From assembly GCF_000687475.1 (NCBI RefSeq), contig NC_057317.1:6634501-6698500 (forward strand): a DNA stretch of 64,000 bases. The letters are read 5' to 3'. Position 1 is the stretch's first letter; each line of letters starts with the position of its first letter. Below the pieces are notes generated by a model that worked only from the letters and a program-made list of their open reading frames with translations, searched no databases and was not told the origin of the DNA. The position numbers were made by a program, and so were the translations under genes. The stretch is from Ustilaginoidea virens. Lineage: Eukaryota > Ascomycota > Sordariomycetes > Hypocreales > Clavicipitaceae. This document shows positions 20,701 to 33,826 of this stretch, piece after piece.

Positions 20701-20974
20701 GGAGGCCCCTAAAGACTACTATTACCTAATCCTTTTTTGCCTAAAATATAGACGATAGCGCTAATAGCTACGTAAGACCGGCCTAAGCCTCTTCTAAGAC
20801 TGCTAAGGGATCTCTATTGCCTTTAATAAGCTAAGTCTTGCCTACCGACTTATACGCTAGATCTTTAGCCTTAACTGCCTCGATTAGTTCTAGCTCGCTT
20901 AATCGCTTTAGCGACCCGCCCCTATAGAGGCACCAGGCCGACCCCGACCGCCCGATACCGCCCCTGATACCTAA
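17640..20974 (+). pseudogene. LINE ORF2 (endonuclease and reverse transcriptase), RIP-decayed
   Basis: One frame (position 17705 in phase) runs to TAA 20972. An AP-endonuclease region covers about 17705-18330: LNWN near the start, an AIQEPA block, DFNIYYPLWD (normally GDFN-H-W) and a final SDY where SDH is usual. The reverse transcriptase is at about 18930-19900: SWKAPRLDRLP, QRPISL, NISAAFNIVN (first catalytic Asp now Asn), GVLQGSPLSFILF, and LGFADNINII (FADD with the second Asp now Asn). A C-terminal Cys/Tyr region near 20690-20750 suggests the former C-terminal zinc site. Every loss is explained by C-to-T or G-to-A change. Not functional. Confidence 0.85.
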
Positions 20975-21079
20975 TAATGATATCCCGATGCAGAAGAGAG
21001 GAGATATAGCAGGCGGATAAACGTGATTAATTCTTAGCTACTCTAAAGCTATAATATTAATATTAGAGCCCCCCTCCCC

Positions 21080-21780
21080 CCCCCTTTCCCCCTCCCCTGC
21101 CGGCCCTTATAGTGGCCCCCCCTCCCTCTCCTCCCTCTCCCCCTCCCCCTCTGCCGCCCTTTTTTGCCCCTAAGAGACGAGCAGCTCTAATACGGCCTAA
21201 ATGCCCTCTAATGCTTCTACCTTACGCTCCTTAAGGTCTAGCGCCTCCCGGGTTACCCCGGGAGCAATACTCCCCCCTATTACCACCGCCGCCGCTGCCA
21301 CTTTCCCCCTACTATAGGCAGTTAATGCCTACCGCGCCTTTAACTAGAGGGCGTGGTAGTTATCGACCTATCTATATTAGTACCCTTCCTATATAATCCC
21401 CGTACCTTATATATACCTCCCCCCCTACGGCTAGTACCTTTTAGGCACTTAGGAGGGCGTGAATAGACTCTTGGTTTTTAGGAGTCTATTTAAGGGGTCG
21501 GTAGGTCTTCCCTGCCGTAATATACGCGAAATATACTGCCCTAGGCCCTATATGGTATTATGCTATATTACTATCGTTCGAATGCTAGTTGGATTAGGGT
21601 TTAATCGGTTAGGTCCTACCTTATTGAGAGTAGTAATAATATTCGGGGTCTTTAGCTTATATTAGGCAAGGGTTGCAGGGCTAGCCTTATGGCTCGCCGG
21701 GCTAATAATAACGGGTTAGTAATACTAGTACGGTAGGAGCGGGCAGCATTTACCCCCTTATCTAAAGATACCGACTTTTT
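21080..21780 (-). pseudogene. Decayed reverse-strand coding remnant with coiled-coil C-terminus
   Basis: On the reverse strand a frame from about 21780 to 21080 is coherent with RIP stops. It holds KTKSLFTPSQVPKRY-like basic sequence, then an Ala/Val-rich segment and a charged helix (DLKERKVEALEGIQAVLELL), ending in a Glu/Arg/Gly-rich tail encoded by the C-rich run at 21060-21160. The arrangement somewhat recalls the C-terminal part of fungal DDE transposases of the pogo/Fot1 type, but no catalytic motif is seen. The family is unassigned. Confidence 0.35.
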
Positions 21781-21784
21781 CGGC

Positions 21785-21900
21785 ATACTGCTGCTGTTGT
21801 TATTATTGCTATTACTATTGCTATTGCTGCTATTGCTGTTGCTGCTGCTGATGCTATTGCTGCCGCTATCGCCGATACTAATGCTGCTGCTATTGTTACC
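21785..21900. repeat. GCT/ATT trinucleotide-rich stretch
   Basis: An interrupted (GCT/ATT/GTT)n run. Read on the reverse strand it gives Ser/Asn runs, so it may be a low-complexity part of the reverse-strand remnant next to it. Confidence 0.7.
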
Positions 21901-23298
21901 GCCCTACCGTATAGGTTAGTATTATCCCCGCAGCGCTAGAGAATGGGGCTTAAGGGGATTATATATAGAAAAACAACGGCTATATAGAAAGGAAGAAAAA
22001 GGGATTAAAAAGTCGGGGGGCACCTATACCTTTATATATCTTCGCCCGATTAGAGGCCTTTATGCCCTCTTTTTATACTTAGCTTATCCTAACCCCTAAC
22101 CCGATACCGCTTACCTTCTACTAAGCATCCCCCCTGCAGCCGATTCGCCGCTAATATAGCCCTAATAATAGAAAGTTCCCTCACTTTTGCTCTAATGCCC
22201 CCGCGCGATATGCACGCTATATAGCCGGCGCGCGTGCTACGCAGCCGGCGCTGCCCTGCTTATATAACCTCCACTTCACTTTCGATTTATAGCGCACCAA
22301 CCCGGGACCACCCCTCCCCTATAGATACTAGACCTACTTTTTTCCGGACCCACTTTCTCCAGATCGCTTTTGCACTCTTCCTAGCACTGCCGCTAGGTAC
22401 GATCCTAAGCGATAGCGCACCTACCTTCCCTACGTGCTGGAAACCCGTCGGCCCCCCTAGGGGCCTAACTCCCTAGTCGTTATAATTATACTAGCAGGAA
22501 GGGTTTTCCCCCCGGATCTCGGGTTTTTCCCTTCCGGATTATTTGCCGGAGTACTAGATAGGCAATTTTAGCTTAGAATAGCCCCCTAGAGTAATTTAAT
22601 AATAATAATAATAGCAGGCCTATATTAATAAGGTAAGGGGTGAGGTATAGGCAATACGCTATACTTTCCTTCGTAGCCTTATAGCGCCTTCTTTGCTATA
22701 TATCCCTTATATTACCAAATAGAATTAATATCGCAATCGCCTAATTACTGCGACTATTATATATGTAGTGAACCCGCTTTTCTTTATGCTCTTTTATAGG
22801 GTGTATAGGCAGCCCTATAGAGCCGTACTACTACTTATTACGTACTACCTCGCGCGCGACTGTATATATAACTTATATCCTTTATACGATTTAAATCTAG
22901 CATACGAACCGCACCCCTATTAGCTAGCTATTAGAATAAACGCAGAGTATACGCTAGTTATGCGCTAGTCTATGCTAATAATAGGGTAAGGGAAGTAGCC
23001 GGCTCTTCTCTAGTATATTCATATAGTAATAGTAAGGGTTAATATAGCAATAATATAGAACTTTTCTTTTCTTTACCCTCTTTCTATATAACTACCAACC
23101 TTACTATATATTCCTACTTACCTTTAGTACTCTAGAAAGTAGTAGCGCTAGCCTCTTATATTTATTAAATAAAAAGGATATATATATTTGCTACCCTATA
23201 CTAGGAAGTATATTATCCTGCGCGCTTGCCACGAGCCTTATAGAAGTAACCCCCCCTAAGTGTCCTTATGGCCGCCCCTGGGTTAATCCTATAATATA
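21901..23298. other. No gene recognised
   Basis: RIP-mutated sequence without a coherent long frame that I could follow. An 80-codon open frame at 22234-22476 is richer in CA/TG than its surroundings but has no recognisable product and ends amid stops. It may be a fragment of a younger insertion. Confidence 0.45.
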
Positions 23299-23421
23299 AT
23301 GATAGCATAAGAATACTAGGCAGCGGCAGTAGCGCACGTAAAGGGCAGTAAATGCTTTAAACGAAGCTATTTAGGATAACCAGCTTTTATAGTAGGAGCA
23401 GCTAGTATGGGCTGTGCTATA

Positions 23422-23805
23422 AAGGATATTACTAAGGCTATCCGCTAGACCAGCCTCGAGCTAATACGGCAGCGTATCGCTGGCCCTATCTATAGCCTCT
23501 TTATATATTAGCCCGCGAAGGATATTACTAAGGCTATCCGCTAGACCAGCCTCGAGCTAATACGGTAGCGTATCGCCAGCCCTATCTATAGCCTCTCTAT
23601 ATGCTAACCTGCAAAGGATATTACTAAGGCTATCCGCTAGACTAGCCTTGAGTTAATATAGTAGCGCATCGCCGGCCCTATCTATAGCCTCTCTATATGC
23701 CAGCCTGCGAAGGATATTACTGAGGCTATCTACTAGACCGGCTTCGAGTAGCCGTAGTACTATATCCCTAGCCGCATCTATAGCCCTGCCTTTCTACCGG
23801 CTATC
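23422..23805 (+). repeat. 96-bp (32-codon) tandem repeat, four units
   Basis: AAGGATATTACTAAGGCTAT or a near copy starts at 23422, 23518, 23614 and 23710, exactly 96 bp apart. The fourth unit is the most diverged. The multiple of three and the location inside the large decayed frame point to a protein repeat. Confidence 0.9.
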
Positions 23806-24279
23806 CCCTATTACTGATTATCTCGCCCCTATACTAGAGCCTTATATAGCGGTCGCTAGAAGCTTGGCATTAGGCGCCCTAGAGCGTTATATTAGGCGCG
23901 AAGAGGCCCATATGCAGTACTAGGGTAATATATAGTCACTTACTATATCGATAGAAGGGCTATATATCCTATAAAATATAGGCTCGGCAGCTACTAATGC
24001 CCTACCTAGACCGCAAGGCGATACTATAGTTATACTAGATTTATATAGCGAGAGTGAGACCGAGGAGCACTAGAATACCCTAATAGCTAGTAATTCGGCT
24101 TAAATAGATAATAATAATAGGGTTATATTAAACTCGGATAGTAAGAGCGATACTAAAGAGCGCGGGTATACCCTAGTAGCTAGCGACCCTGCTATATTAT
24201 ATAATAATACTAGGGTTATACTAAACTTAGATAGCGAGAGCGATGCCGAAAAATAAGAGTATATACTAGTAGCTAATAA

Positions 24280-25015
24280 TACTAAAGCGGATGACGATAC
24301 TATAATAGATACCGGGCGCGATAGCACTAGAGCGGATAATAATACTATAATAGATACCGGCCGTAATAGTAGAGCGGATGATGATACTATAATAGATACC
24401 GGGCGCAATAACACTAAAGCGGATAACGATACTATAATAGATACCGGCTATAATAGTAGAGCGGATGACGATATTATAATGGATACCGGCCGCGATAGTA
24501 GAGCGGATAATAATACTATAATAGATACCGGGCATAATAGCACTAAAGCGGATAACGATACTATAATGGATACCGGCTGCAATAGTAGAGCGGATGATGA
24601 TACTATAATAGATACCGGCCGCAATAGTAGAGCGGATAACGATACTATAATGGATACCGGCCGCGATAGCACTGGAGCGGATGATGATATAATAATGGAT
24701 ATCAGCTATAATAGCACTAGAGCGGATGACGATGCTATAGATACCAGCCGCAATAGTAGAGCAGATAATAATATAATAATAGATATCAGCTATAATAGCA
24801 CTAGAGCGGATGATGACGCTATAGATACCGGCCGCAATAGTAGAGCGGATAATAACACAATAACGGATACCGGCCGCAATAGCACTAAAGCGGATAACGA
24901 AACTATAATGGATATCAGCTATAATAGCACTAGAGCAGATGATAACGCTATAATAGATACCGGCCGCAATAGCATTAGAGCGGATAATGATTTTATATTA
25001 GATGCCGGCGGCGAT
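24280..25015 (+). repeat. Acidic 42-48-bp tandem repeats in the large gene
   Basis: About 16 units of GCGGATGACGATACTATAAT-like sequence encoding ADDDTIMDTGRNSTR-type repeats of 14-16 residues. The frame at 24479-25024 is still open because the units contain few Gln codons. The reverse strand also shows open frames with the same periodicity, which are shadows. Confidence 0.88.
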
Positions 25016-28000
25016 ACTAAATAATACCCCTATCTTTTCTATCTAATAGAATACTATAAGAAAAGCCAGACTAATTATAGCCCCGGTAATAGTATCGGCG
25101 GATAAGGCTTTAACGATAGCCTACTATAGCTAGAATACTATAGCAGCCTTGAGGAGACCGATAGCAAGCCGCTATATTATCCTTCTATAATACCGCTATT
25201 ATCGCCTAATCTATCAGCTAGGCCCCTATCTAGTAGGGGTAACCCGCTTCTTATAATCGCAGACCAAGCTAAATAGCGCCTTAGTAATAGCGGGATCGAA
25301 TATAGTAATACTAATAGCGATAATAAGGGCGACGAGTTCCTATAGCGGTAGGCCTCGGCATATAAGACTATCTTTTAAGAGGCGTTCTAACCCTTATACT
25401 CCTGTGGCGTATAAGAGAATAATAATAGCGATAGTAGCGGCAATAGTAGCGACGATCCTAAGGGCAATAGGGCCGCTAGGTTAAGCCCCGGCGATTTTTA
25501 GGATATAATAGACTCCCTCGGTCTTAATTGCGATACTATTATGCGGCTACTTACGGTTAATCCTCTCTAATCGTCTGCTTATTAGTTTTCTGCTTATTAG
25601 GTGGCTATAAAGGCTAGCGCTAAGGCCGATTAAGAGCGGCTGTAGCCTATATACTTTAGGCCGATATTAAAACTACCCGTCTCGCTAGAGGCCATACAGA
25701 AGGCCCTCACGCGCCTATATAATATAGAGATCCGCCGCACGTGGGATATTAATAGCAGCTGGATAGGGGCTATATTGCTTGCCGCGGTCCCGCCATTAAT
25801 ATATATATGCGTCTCCCTTATACCGCCCTTTATACTATCTATTTAAGGTGATTAGGTGATCCAGCCCTATAGCGTCTAGCTAGGGAGGATATATTATACC
25901 TACCTAGGCTCCTATGCTATAGTATTTCGCAGTATTACTTTCTCTATCTTTATCCTCTTCCTAAATGCTTATATTATGCCTGGCAGCAAATAGGGCAGCT
26001 AACCGTTTACCTTAAGCTACTAAAGGCAGGCCGAGTTTATAGATGGCGCCCTACTACCGGCTATCCGCGGCCATATGCCGCAGTACTATACGCAGGAGAT
26101 GCCTATATTATTCGCTATAGCAAAGGCTAAGTCGTAGTCTAACTAGGAGCGGTATAAGGCCATATATATAGAGCCGGCAGATATAGCCGTGCTATAGAGG
26201 GGCGAAAGGCCTAGCTAGTACTACTTACGCTATACTATTCCCGGCGAGCACCTGGACGATATATAGTACGACCTCTACTAGCGCTGCGGCTCTATTAAGA
26301 TCGCATTAGCATTAGGTAGAATAATCTACTACTTTAAGTACCTTAAGCTCCTCTTCTAAGTATATAATATAAAAAATATTATAATTAGCGAGATGGTAGA
26401 GTTAGCGCTAGAGAGCTTTAGTGCTGCTGTCTTAGGCTCCCTTAAGCTAGGCTATATTGATCCCTAGTCTACCTAGGTCGATATTAGCTTCCGCGATACG
26501 GCTAAAAGGGCTAGATAGGCTAAGCAAGCTAGGCGGGCCGAGGCTTATAATAATGCTATAGAGATCAACCGCGACTATAAAGACGGCGGCAATATTAATG
26601 ATAATAACGATAAAGATAGCGATACCCTTAGTGGCGTAATGCTACTATAGAAGTATGCGTATATAGAGTAGTATTACTAGATGCTATACGAGCCCTCCTT
26701 TAATATTAAGCTAAGTAAGAGCCTCTTTTACTCTTATAGTATACGCGAGGCGGCTACCTATATGGGTAAGGCCTGCGGTATCGTTAGGCAGGGCGCCGCC
26801 TACCTGTACCCCGGCCACCCGCTCTACTGTAAGACAGGCGTCGTATAGGCTAAGGGCTACCACTCGTATAAGGAGCTCTTTAGCAGTATATTTAGCGATT
26901 ATAAGCTCTATGCTAATGCCGAGATAGTGATGCTCGCCCTGCCTAAGGCTGTAGTAAATAAGATATATATCGCGGGCTATAACTAGGGTAGGGCGATTAG
27001 GGCCGGCGCGCCGCCACGGTCTAAGGTTAAGGCGGCCTAGGCGGCTAACCGGGCCTATCTGCGGACCCTATATAACGGCAGGGTCGACGCCTAGGGCTAT
27101 ATAGCTAAGAAAGAGATCACCTTTCGCTTTAATATTATAGCCACACTCTATGCATAAGGCAGCTTCTCTGCCGGCTGCATTAGCGGCGCCCTGGGCGGAA
27201 AGGTGCGGCTATACGTATGCGTAGGCGGCAGTATTTAGGATACGACCCCGCTAGGCAACCCTTATTATTACTATTACCACCCTTATTAGATCCTCCTAAT
27301 GCGCGACCTTAATACTATTATCCTTACTAATGCTAGCCGCCTTATTGCCGCGCTTAATAATATCTTCCTTATTAGAGCCTAGCCAGACCCGCCTAAGTCT
27401 TAAGTCGGCCACTCTATCGTATAGTATTATATAGTATCGCTATTCTTACGGCTGCTGCAGCTGGGCCTGACTAGCGAGGTCGATATGCCTTATAATAACT
27501 AGATATAGCGCGATATATAGCAGACCTGTATCTACGGCGATGGCGGTAGGGCCGTCGTTATATGCCGCCGTAGGCTCGGCCTGCTCGGCCGGCTGCTTCG
27601 CAATAGCTGCTTTTAGCTCGATAAGGGGCAGGTCGACCTAATAAACCTATACCTCTCCTTCGCCATGCTAGCCACCTGCTATATCCCCCGCAACCCGCTT
27701 ATAAACGCGTGGCTATCGTAAAGCGTTATATAAAGCTTTACCGTAGGACCTATCTATACTGGCTTCTTAGTAGAGTATTATACGCATGCCGCCGCCTACC
27801 TACGCTAGCAGGTCTCTATATCGGACCCCCCTACGCCTATAGCCAGGCGGGCGAATCGGAGGGCCTAAAAGCTCGAGAGTAAGATTATCGCTTTTATTAT
27901 TAGTAAGGTAGCGCGCTCATATAGCCTTTACCTCCTAGAAAAGCTATATAAGTACTGGACTATAGCCGCCTAGGGGCTATAGCCCCTCCCTAGTAAAAAC

Positions 28001-30126
28001 GCAGAGGAGCCTGCTATCGCCCCTAAGGTCCTAGCGGCGCTAATAGCCGATGCTATCGGTAATACCCTCCCTAGGATATCGGCGGCATATGCCCCGTAGG
28101 CCTAGTACATCCGCAGTAGTCCGCCTACCCTTTGCCTCCTACTTAAGCGCTACTATAATAACCCTAAGCTAGCTATCCTCCTCCCTATAGATATTGCCGC
28201 TATATACTACGAGGCGTGCTCTATCTACTTTAAGGATAGTCAACCGCCTGTCTTTAGCGATAGTAAAACGGCTATAGTATTTTTCCTTCGGCGGCCGGGC
28301 GGCAGGCCTTACCCTAACCCTTCCCGCAACGCTAAGGCCCAATATTTCCATAATAAACACGCGAACCCATTTTGCCATACTATAGCCGAACTCGACCGCT
28401 ACTATAATAATAGCTATAATAGCCGCGGCGGTAGCGATAGTAATAGCGATGGCAATAGCGACGGTCCTAAGGCCGAGATTAGGCTATACGGCATATACCT
28501 AAGGTGGCTGTCCAAGCGTAGGGCCGGCAATAGGTAGTCCCAGCTCGTCTATTATACCCTCTTTTACGACTAGGAGAAGAAAATATAGAGAATAAACGCA
28601 TTCTATAGCCTCTTCTAGACGCTATACGATACCTACTATAGGAATGCTTACTTAGGCGCCCTCCTATTCAACGATATTTTCTAAGAGTAGATCGGCAACT
28701 ATATACTTATTATATTTAACTCAGACTGCTCTAAAGAAGTCGGCACCCTATAATATATGCCAGAACCGGCAAGCCATAATAACCCGCTGGCGCAGTATAC
28801 CGCCACCCCCCGCGCCAGGCAGGCTAGCATTATCCCATCCTTCTTCCTTATCTAGCTCTAGGCCCCTATAGTATACGCATATGCCGATAGCTGCGGCCCT
28901 AAGTCCGGCCATAACGATAGGCAGCGATAGTACTACCGCAATAACTACTAGCACTTTATAACGCTTATACGGCTATAGTAGTAGTATCGGGTATTGCCTA
29001 TCCTATACGTCGCCTAGCCCCGCGATATAGAGCGACCCATAATAATTTAAGCTATTACGGCGCTTGCCTACCATACGCAGCGCCTATACGATATGCTTAC
29101 TAACGTCTAGGACCTAAACGGTATTAATCTATAGCTCGGCATAGATACGCCGGCCCCCCTGCCCTATAGGCAGAGGTTCGACCGAAGACGTAAGGCCTAG
29201 TCCTTATACGCTGCCGGCAACTTTGACGTAATACGTAAGGTTCCGCGAGCTACCGTCGCTAAATATAGCGAGGTCTATAATAGCTGGCCGGCTATATTCG
29301 TGCCCTATAGAGAGTTAGTGCGGTCGATTCGGCGGTACCTAGCTGCAGTAGCCCGGTTCTTTACTATAAAGTATATCGGGCATATAATCGCCTTATATCG
29401 CCTAGCCGATGAATATGCTATAGAAGCGCTACTCTGCTACTTATATACCCTATGCCTCTATCTATCTTCCGACCTTAAGCCTAAAGAAGGCGATAACGAT
29501 ATCTTTATAGATAGCCTATTACGACCCGCCTTCCAGCCCATATAATACCCCCCTACCGAGCTAAATACCGCCGAGACCCTTAGGAATAAATTTAATAAAA
29601 AGCATAGCTAGAGCGATAGCATTAGGGATATAATAGCCTTCCTAGAGCAGAAGGAGCCGCTATAAGAAGAAATTAGTGCGCTAATTAGGTCGGACGAGTT
29701 AAAAGCTAAATTAACCGATAGGATTATAAGCGAAAGCGATACCCAATCTAATATATAATCGGGCGGTAAGGAGGGCTAAAAGCCCCCCTTAAGACCTATA
29801 TATCCTAACTATATTTAATTTAAAGTACGGATAAGGGGTCTAATAGGTAACCACTATTAATACCTTAGGGGGCCATCCGAGGCCATAAGTAGGCAAACGT
29901 AGTACTAGATACTAATGCGAAAAGGCTAGGTGTCTATATATATGCTGCATTATGCGATGCGCTAGGTCATCTTCTGCATCTGCCGCCCTCTCGTCTGACC
30001 CTAGCTATAGACTATACTACTAGCTAGCTAGCCTTATCTATCTTTTTCTTTTATCCTCCCCGGTAAGGCAGAAGTATAACTATCTCTTCCCCCTCTCCCC
30101 CCCCCCTCCCCCCCTTATGCCTTACT

Positions 30127-31455
30127 ATGCCCCACCCTAAGAGGAGCCGCTAAAACAGCAGCTTAGAACCTATAGACCCTCCTTTAGAATGCAAATGCAA
30201 ATATAAATATAAACGCCTAACCAGGCTACCTCACCCTGCCCTATACTATGCCACTATATCAGCCTACCTATCACCCGCCAACTCCCCCCCCGATACTGCC
30301 CCTAATAATATAACCCTTACCCCCTTTAGGGCTATAATATAGAGCCAACCGACCGCTATAGAGGCAGACGGCCAGCTAGAGGCCTAGGATGCATACGCTC
30401 TAGTAAGCCCGCTAGACCCGGCTAAAGATTATACGCAAATGCTAGGCCTAGTGCGGCAGCTCTTAGAAGCTACCCGCGCCATTAAAAGGTGGTTTATCTA
30501 CCACAGCCACAATAAAGAGCTAATAGCTGTGCTAATACTAGACTTAACCTATAACCACCTAAGCAGCCTCGCGTATACTATACGCCGGTTAGGGGCGCCG
30601 ATTAGTACTGCCGATGCCCCCCTGCTATTTATCAGCCTTATATAGCTCTAATAAAGGGGTAAGCATACGCAAGAAGATGCCTATCTAGATAGGCAGACCC
30701 TAATACAAGCTAACCTACTACTCACCATATTACGCTATAGGCTGGGTCCTAACCCTAACCCTACCTTGCTCGACCAACTAGACGCGGCCTTTCTGCAGCA
30801 CTTTATTAACCCATAAGACCCAGACCTAATATAATTTTGGCAACTAATACTGCTTATACGTATATCTCGCCTCTTTAAGCTGCTCCCCCCTTAGCCCAGC
30901 TAGGATAAGGTAAATACAGCAGAGGCCATCGCTATTATATTCTGCTGCTGCTATGCAGACCGTACTAACTAATATCGACTCTTCACCTATAGGCCCTTTA
31001 AGACCTTTACCGGCTTATACGAGCAAAAGGCGATTAAAAAGGTAGAGATACTTAAGATAGCCGACCGGATCTATAAGGTAGAGGTGGCCCTCTAGAGCCT
31101 AAGAGACATAAGCCTACGCTACTTACGAAAAACCTACTCCTAGCAGGCTATATTCGATACGCTTATCTATCTATATTTTAATGCTATCTACTATAAGCCC
31201 TATAAGTCGAAACCTAAAGGCGTAGGCACCTTAAAGTAGGACTAAGACGATAGCTTCTATGCCAATAGTATCGCCATTATGCCGCCCCCCTACTAGGCGC
31301 TAATATATAAGTATTTCCTCTTTTATCGCTAGCCGCTGCCCTTTCTACTAATAGTATTACGGCTTCCGGCCCCTCCCCCGCTTTCTCATATAGGGATACC
31401 CTACTCACATAGGGGTAAGGACTATAGTAGCTAATCTACTATTTCCCCCCGCTAG
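30127..31455 (+). pseudogene. RIP-decayed gene, about 440 codons, unrecognised
   Basis: ATG 30127 to TAG 31453, coherent in one frame with Gln-type stops. The N-terminus is basic and Pro/Tyr-rich (KRSRQNSSLEP, CKCKYKYKR). The middle is helical and Leu-rich (LGLVRQLLEATRAIKRW, LTILRYRLGPN), and a Lys/Tyr-rich segment lies near 31000-31200. A CCTAACCCTAACCCTA stretch at 30750 encodes Asn-Pro repeats and is not telomeric. No family is recognised. Together with 23299-29779 it may form a two-gene mobile unit, which is inference from spacing and shared RIP state only. Confidence 0.55.
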
Positions 31456-32779
31456 AAACGCCTATCGACCCTATTATAGGTAGTAGCGACCCTCCTACTA
31501 ATAGAGGCAGATAGCCTGCCGAGGGCCCTTCGGACCTATAGGTCCTAACCCTATATAATAGGAGTATTAAGCCCGATAATAGAAAGGAGGGAAAAGGGTA
31601 AACTAAAGAGGATAAAATATCGGGTAGTAAAGTATAGCGCTAGACTCTAGTTATATAAGATAGGTAGTAAGATAAAGGCCACTTATATTTATATACAGTA
31701 TATATATAGCTACGGCTATAACCTTGCGCTTATCGTATGGGGGGGGCAGCCCGGCTCGCAATAAGGGCCGCTAAGACCTATAGGTCCTAACCGGCCTATA
31801 GAAACCCTATATATATCTACCTTCCTAATAGAAGGTAGAAGGTAACTATTAGGTAACGGTCACATATATTATTATATATATAACGTGTAAAACCCCCCCC
31901 CCTATTAGGCTAAGACGGCATAAATGCATCACGATGCGAAAAGTGGGTCGAGCTAGGCTATACTTTAGTATATCTTCCTATAGGAGAATAGGCTTATGCG
32001 GAGCATTTGCCACCTACCTACCCTATTGCGAGTTAATACCCGGCATATCGAGGCGAACCGCTAAACCCTCTCTTACCTTTGCCCCTAGGGGACCTGGCAG
32101 TAAGGCGCTAGATAATACGGATGCAGCGATACACAATAGAGATTGCGCTAGACTAGGCCTATAACGCAAAGAGCCGGAGGCTATACGTCTAGTATAGTAG
32201 GTCCTGGCCAGCCAGCAGGGTGGAAAAAAGGTATTATAGCATAGGTAGGTAAGCGCGGATTCTACTCACTAATACCGTCACCTACCGCCTATACTACTAC
32301 CAATACTACTCAAATAAATAATATCTATTATAACTATATACCTAACAGCTCCTAGAAGGAGAATAGGGATGCGTATATCACGCCATTAGGACCTATAAGT
32401 CCGAAAATCAATTATTATATAAGTCTGTTCTACTGCTTTATTGCCTTATTGCCTATAGGTCTATAAAACTTCTTCTCTTATGCTAACCTCTTCCTTTTCC
32501 TTTCTCTTCCTTATATCCTATAAATCGACCTTTTTTAAGACCTATAAGTTCGAGCCGCTTTTCCTAAATTACGCCCGGTCTTCTCGCACTATCTTAGAAG
32601 CACCCGTCTATATTATAATAGCCGACTAATCGATTTAATTATCTCCCGCATTTTTTAACTTACTAGTTTTTTTATATACTATTGATTTACCGTATAAAAT
32701 AAAAAAACGAAAAAGAGGTAAAACTTTATATAGAAAAGGAGGGCTTAAGTTCGGACCTATAGGTCTAAACCGCCCTCTA
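31456..32779. other. Intergenic block with several palindromic motif copies
   Basis: No convincing gene. Motif copies lie at about 31529 (CGGACCTATAGGTCCTAACC), 31768, 32389, 32540 and 32751, in varied states of decay. A 76-codon open frame at 31934-32164 has no recognisable product. Confidence 0.6.
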
Positions 32780-33721
32780 TACGACTAACCTATTAACTAG
32801 CGAGCTAGACAGACTACAATAAGATAGTACATAAAACCCGCTAAAATACTAAAAGGACTATAATTCGATTTATAAGATACGCTTAAGAGTCGCCAAGCTA
32901 GTAGGACTAGCAGTAGTCTCCGAGGCAGTATATCGCGCAAATACTACTAAACGGGCAGGTCGATATATATACTACGCTAGTCTCGGAGGCAGATAACTAT
33001 AATAGTATATTATCCTAGCGTATATAGCTCCTAGCTTAAGCGATAAAAGAGATAGAGGTACTAAATAATTAGGAAACTCCTAGTAATAGGCCATCGTATG
33101 CTATTAATACGCCACAATATAAAGGTAATATATTTAATAATAGCTTATAACCCGATACGCTAACCCTTCGACCTCGAATAAGGCGCGGAGTTCCCAAGCT
33201 ATTAGCCATAATACTAGAGTAGGAAAATAAAGCATAGGAAAAAGACCAAGAAGAAGACCTATTAGAAAGGACCCCTATACAGTAAGTACTAGTATATAAA
33301 GGTAAAAAAGGAAAAAAGTAATAAAACGATAGAGTAGAATATTCCCCTACGGCAGTAGACGATAAGGTAAATTAGCACGATATATACTAGCCTATGACTA
33401 CTCTTGTTAGTAATATATAGGCTCCTGTTTTTATAATCACCGTAAATAAACCTAAAGAGAAGGAGGGTAAGGCCGAGAAGCTTAAGCGACTCCTAGCAGC
33501 TTATTTTAAGTAGTTTATAGAGTATAATGTAGTGCCCTTCCTACCGCTAATAGACTAAGAAGAGTGGTATTAGAGGGAGAGTATATAGCAGGCATTTAGG
33601 TACACAAAGGGCCTATATTTTCTAGAGAATAAGCCTAATTCACAAATGAGAAATTGTGATATTATATAGTATAACCATTTTAAGATGATGCTTAACCTTA
33701 AATTATTTGCGGATGAGATTA

Positions 33722-33826
33722 GTACGTAATGACCCCGGCTGGGACCTATAGGTCCTACCCGCCTTCCTAGGGTTGCCCCCCCCCCCCCCCCCTCCCTAAA
33801 CTACTAATTAACGCCTATATCCCTAG
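33722..33826 (+). other. Inferred intron 1 of the SNF2-like gene (105 bp) with motif
   Basis: GTACGT donor at 33722; branch-like ACTAATTAAC and acceptor CCTAG ending at 33826. Skipping it keeps the decayed frame in phase. It holds a C-run of about 17 and one GGGACCTATAGGTCCTACCC motif. Confidence 0.65.

Larger units (their letters stand above)
16248..20974 (+). mobile_element. Tad-like non-LTR retrotransposon (LINE), RIP-decayed
   Basis: Two consecutive decayed frames: ORF1 with a CCHC-type knuckle, and ORF2 with an AP-type endonuclease followed by a reverse transcriptase. This is the layout of the Tad clade common in filamentous ascomycetes. No LTRs flank it. True ends are uncertain; the coding span is given. 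Frames are coherent with no indel, so inactivation was by point mutation. Confidence 0.85.
23299..29779 (+). pseudogene. Very large RIP-decayed gene, about 2,150 codons, unrecognised
   Basis: ATG 23299 starts a frame with four 32-residue repeats (23422-23805). After one apparent frameshift near 23.75-23.79 kb, a single frame runs to TAA 29777 or 29756, with dozens of TAG/TAA of Gln type. Parts in order: N-terminus; the 32-residue repeats (KDITKAIRQTSLEL...); a helical segment; an Asp/Asn/Ser-rich array of about 15-residue repeats (24280-25015); Asn/Ser/Asp linkers; then about 1,300 residues of globular-looking sequence rich in Tyr, Ala and Leu, with a GHPLYCKTG segment near 26.8 kb. The last part (29300-29550) is the longest stretch without a stop. 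No catalytic motif is recognised. It could be a large transposon-borne protein or a decayed host gene; the gene at 30127 lies 350 bp downstream on the same strand. Confidence 0.6.

Noticed and set aside
21060..21160. C-rich run as a possible G-quadruplex control element
   Set aside because: It reads as a Gly/Glu/Arg tail of the reverse-strand remnant, and C-runs survive RIP because they lack CpA.
28169..28954. Reverse-strand ORFs at 28169-28378 and 28748-28954
   Set aside because: They are antisense to the large decayed frame, which is coherent across both places.
30745..30765. Interstitial telomere repeat (CCTAACCCTAACCC)
   Set aside because: Only two to three units, and they encode Asn-Pro inside a readable decayed frame.
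4491..31455. TAG/TAA read as Gln (alternative genetic code or stop read-through)
   Set aside because: The pattern is confined to CA-poor, TA-rich DNA. The un-RIPed ORF at 1281-2774 uses normal stops and plain CAA/CAG Gln codons, and copia copies show CAA/CAG against TAA/TAG at the same sites. RIP explains it.
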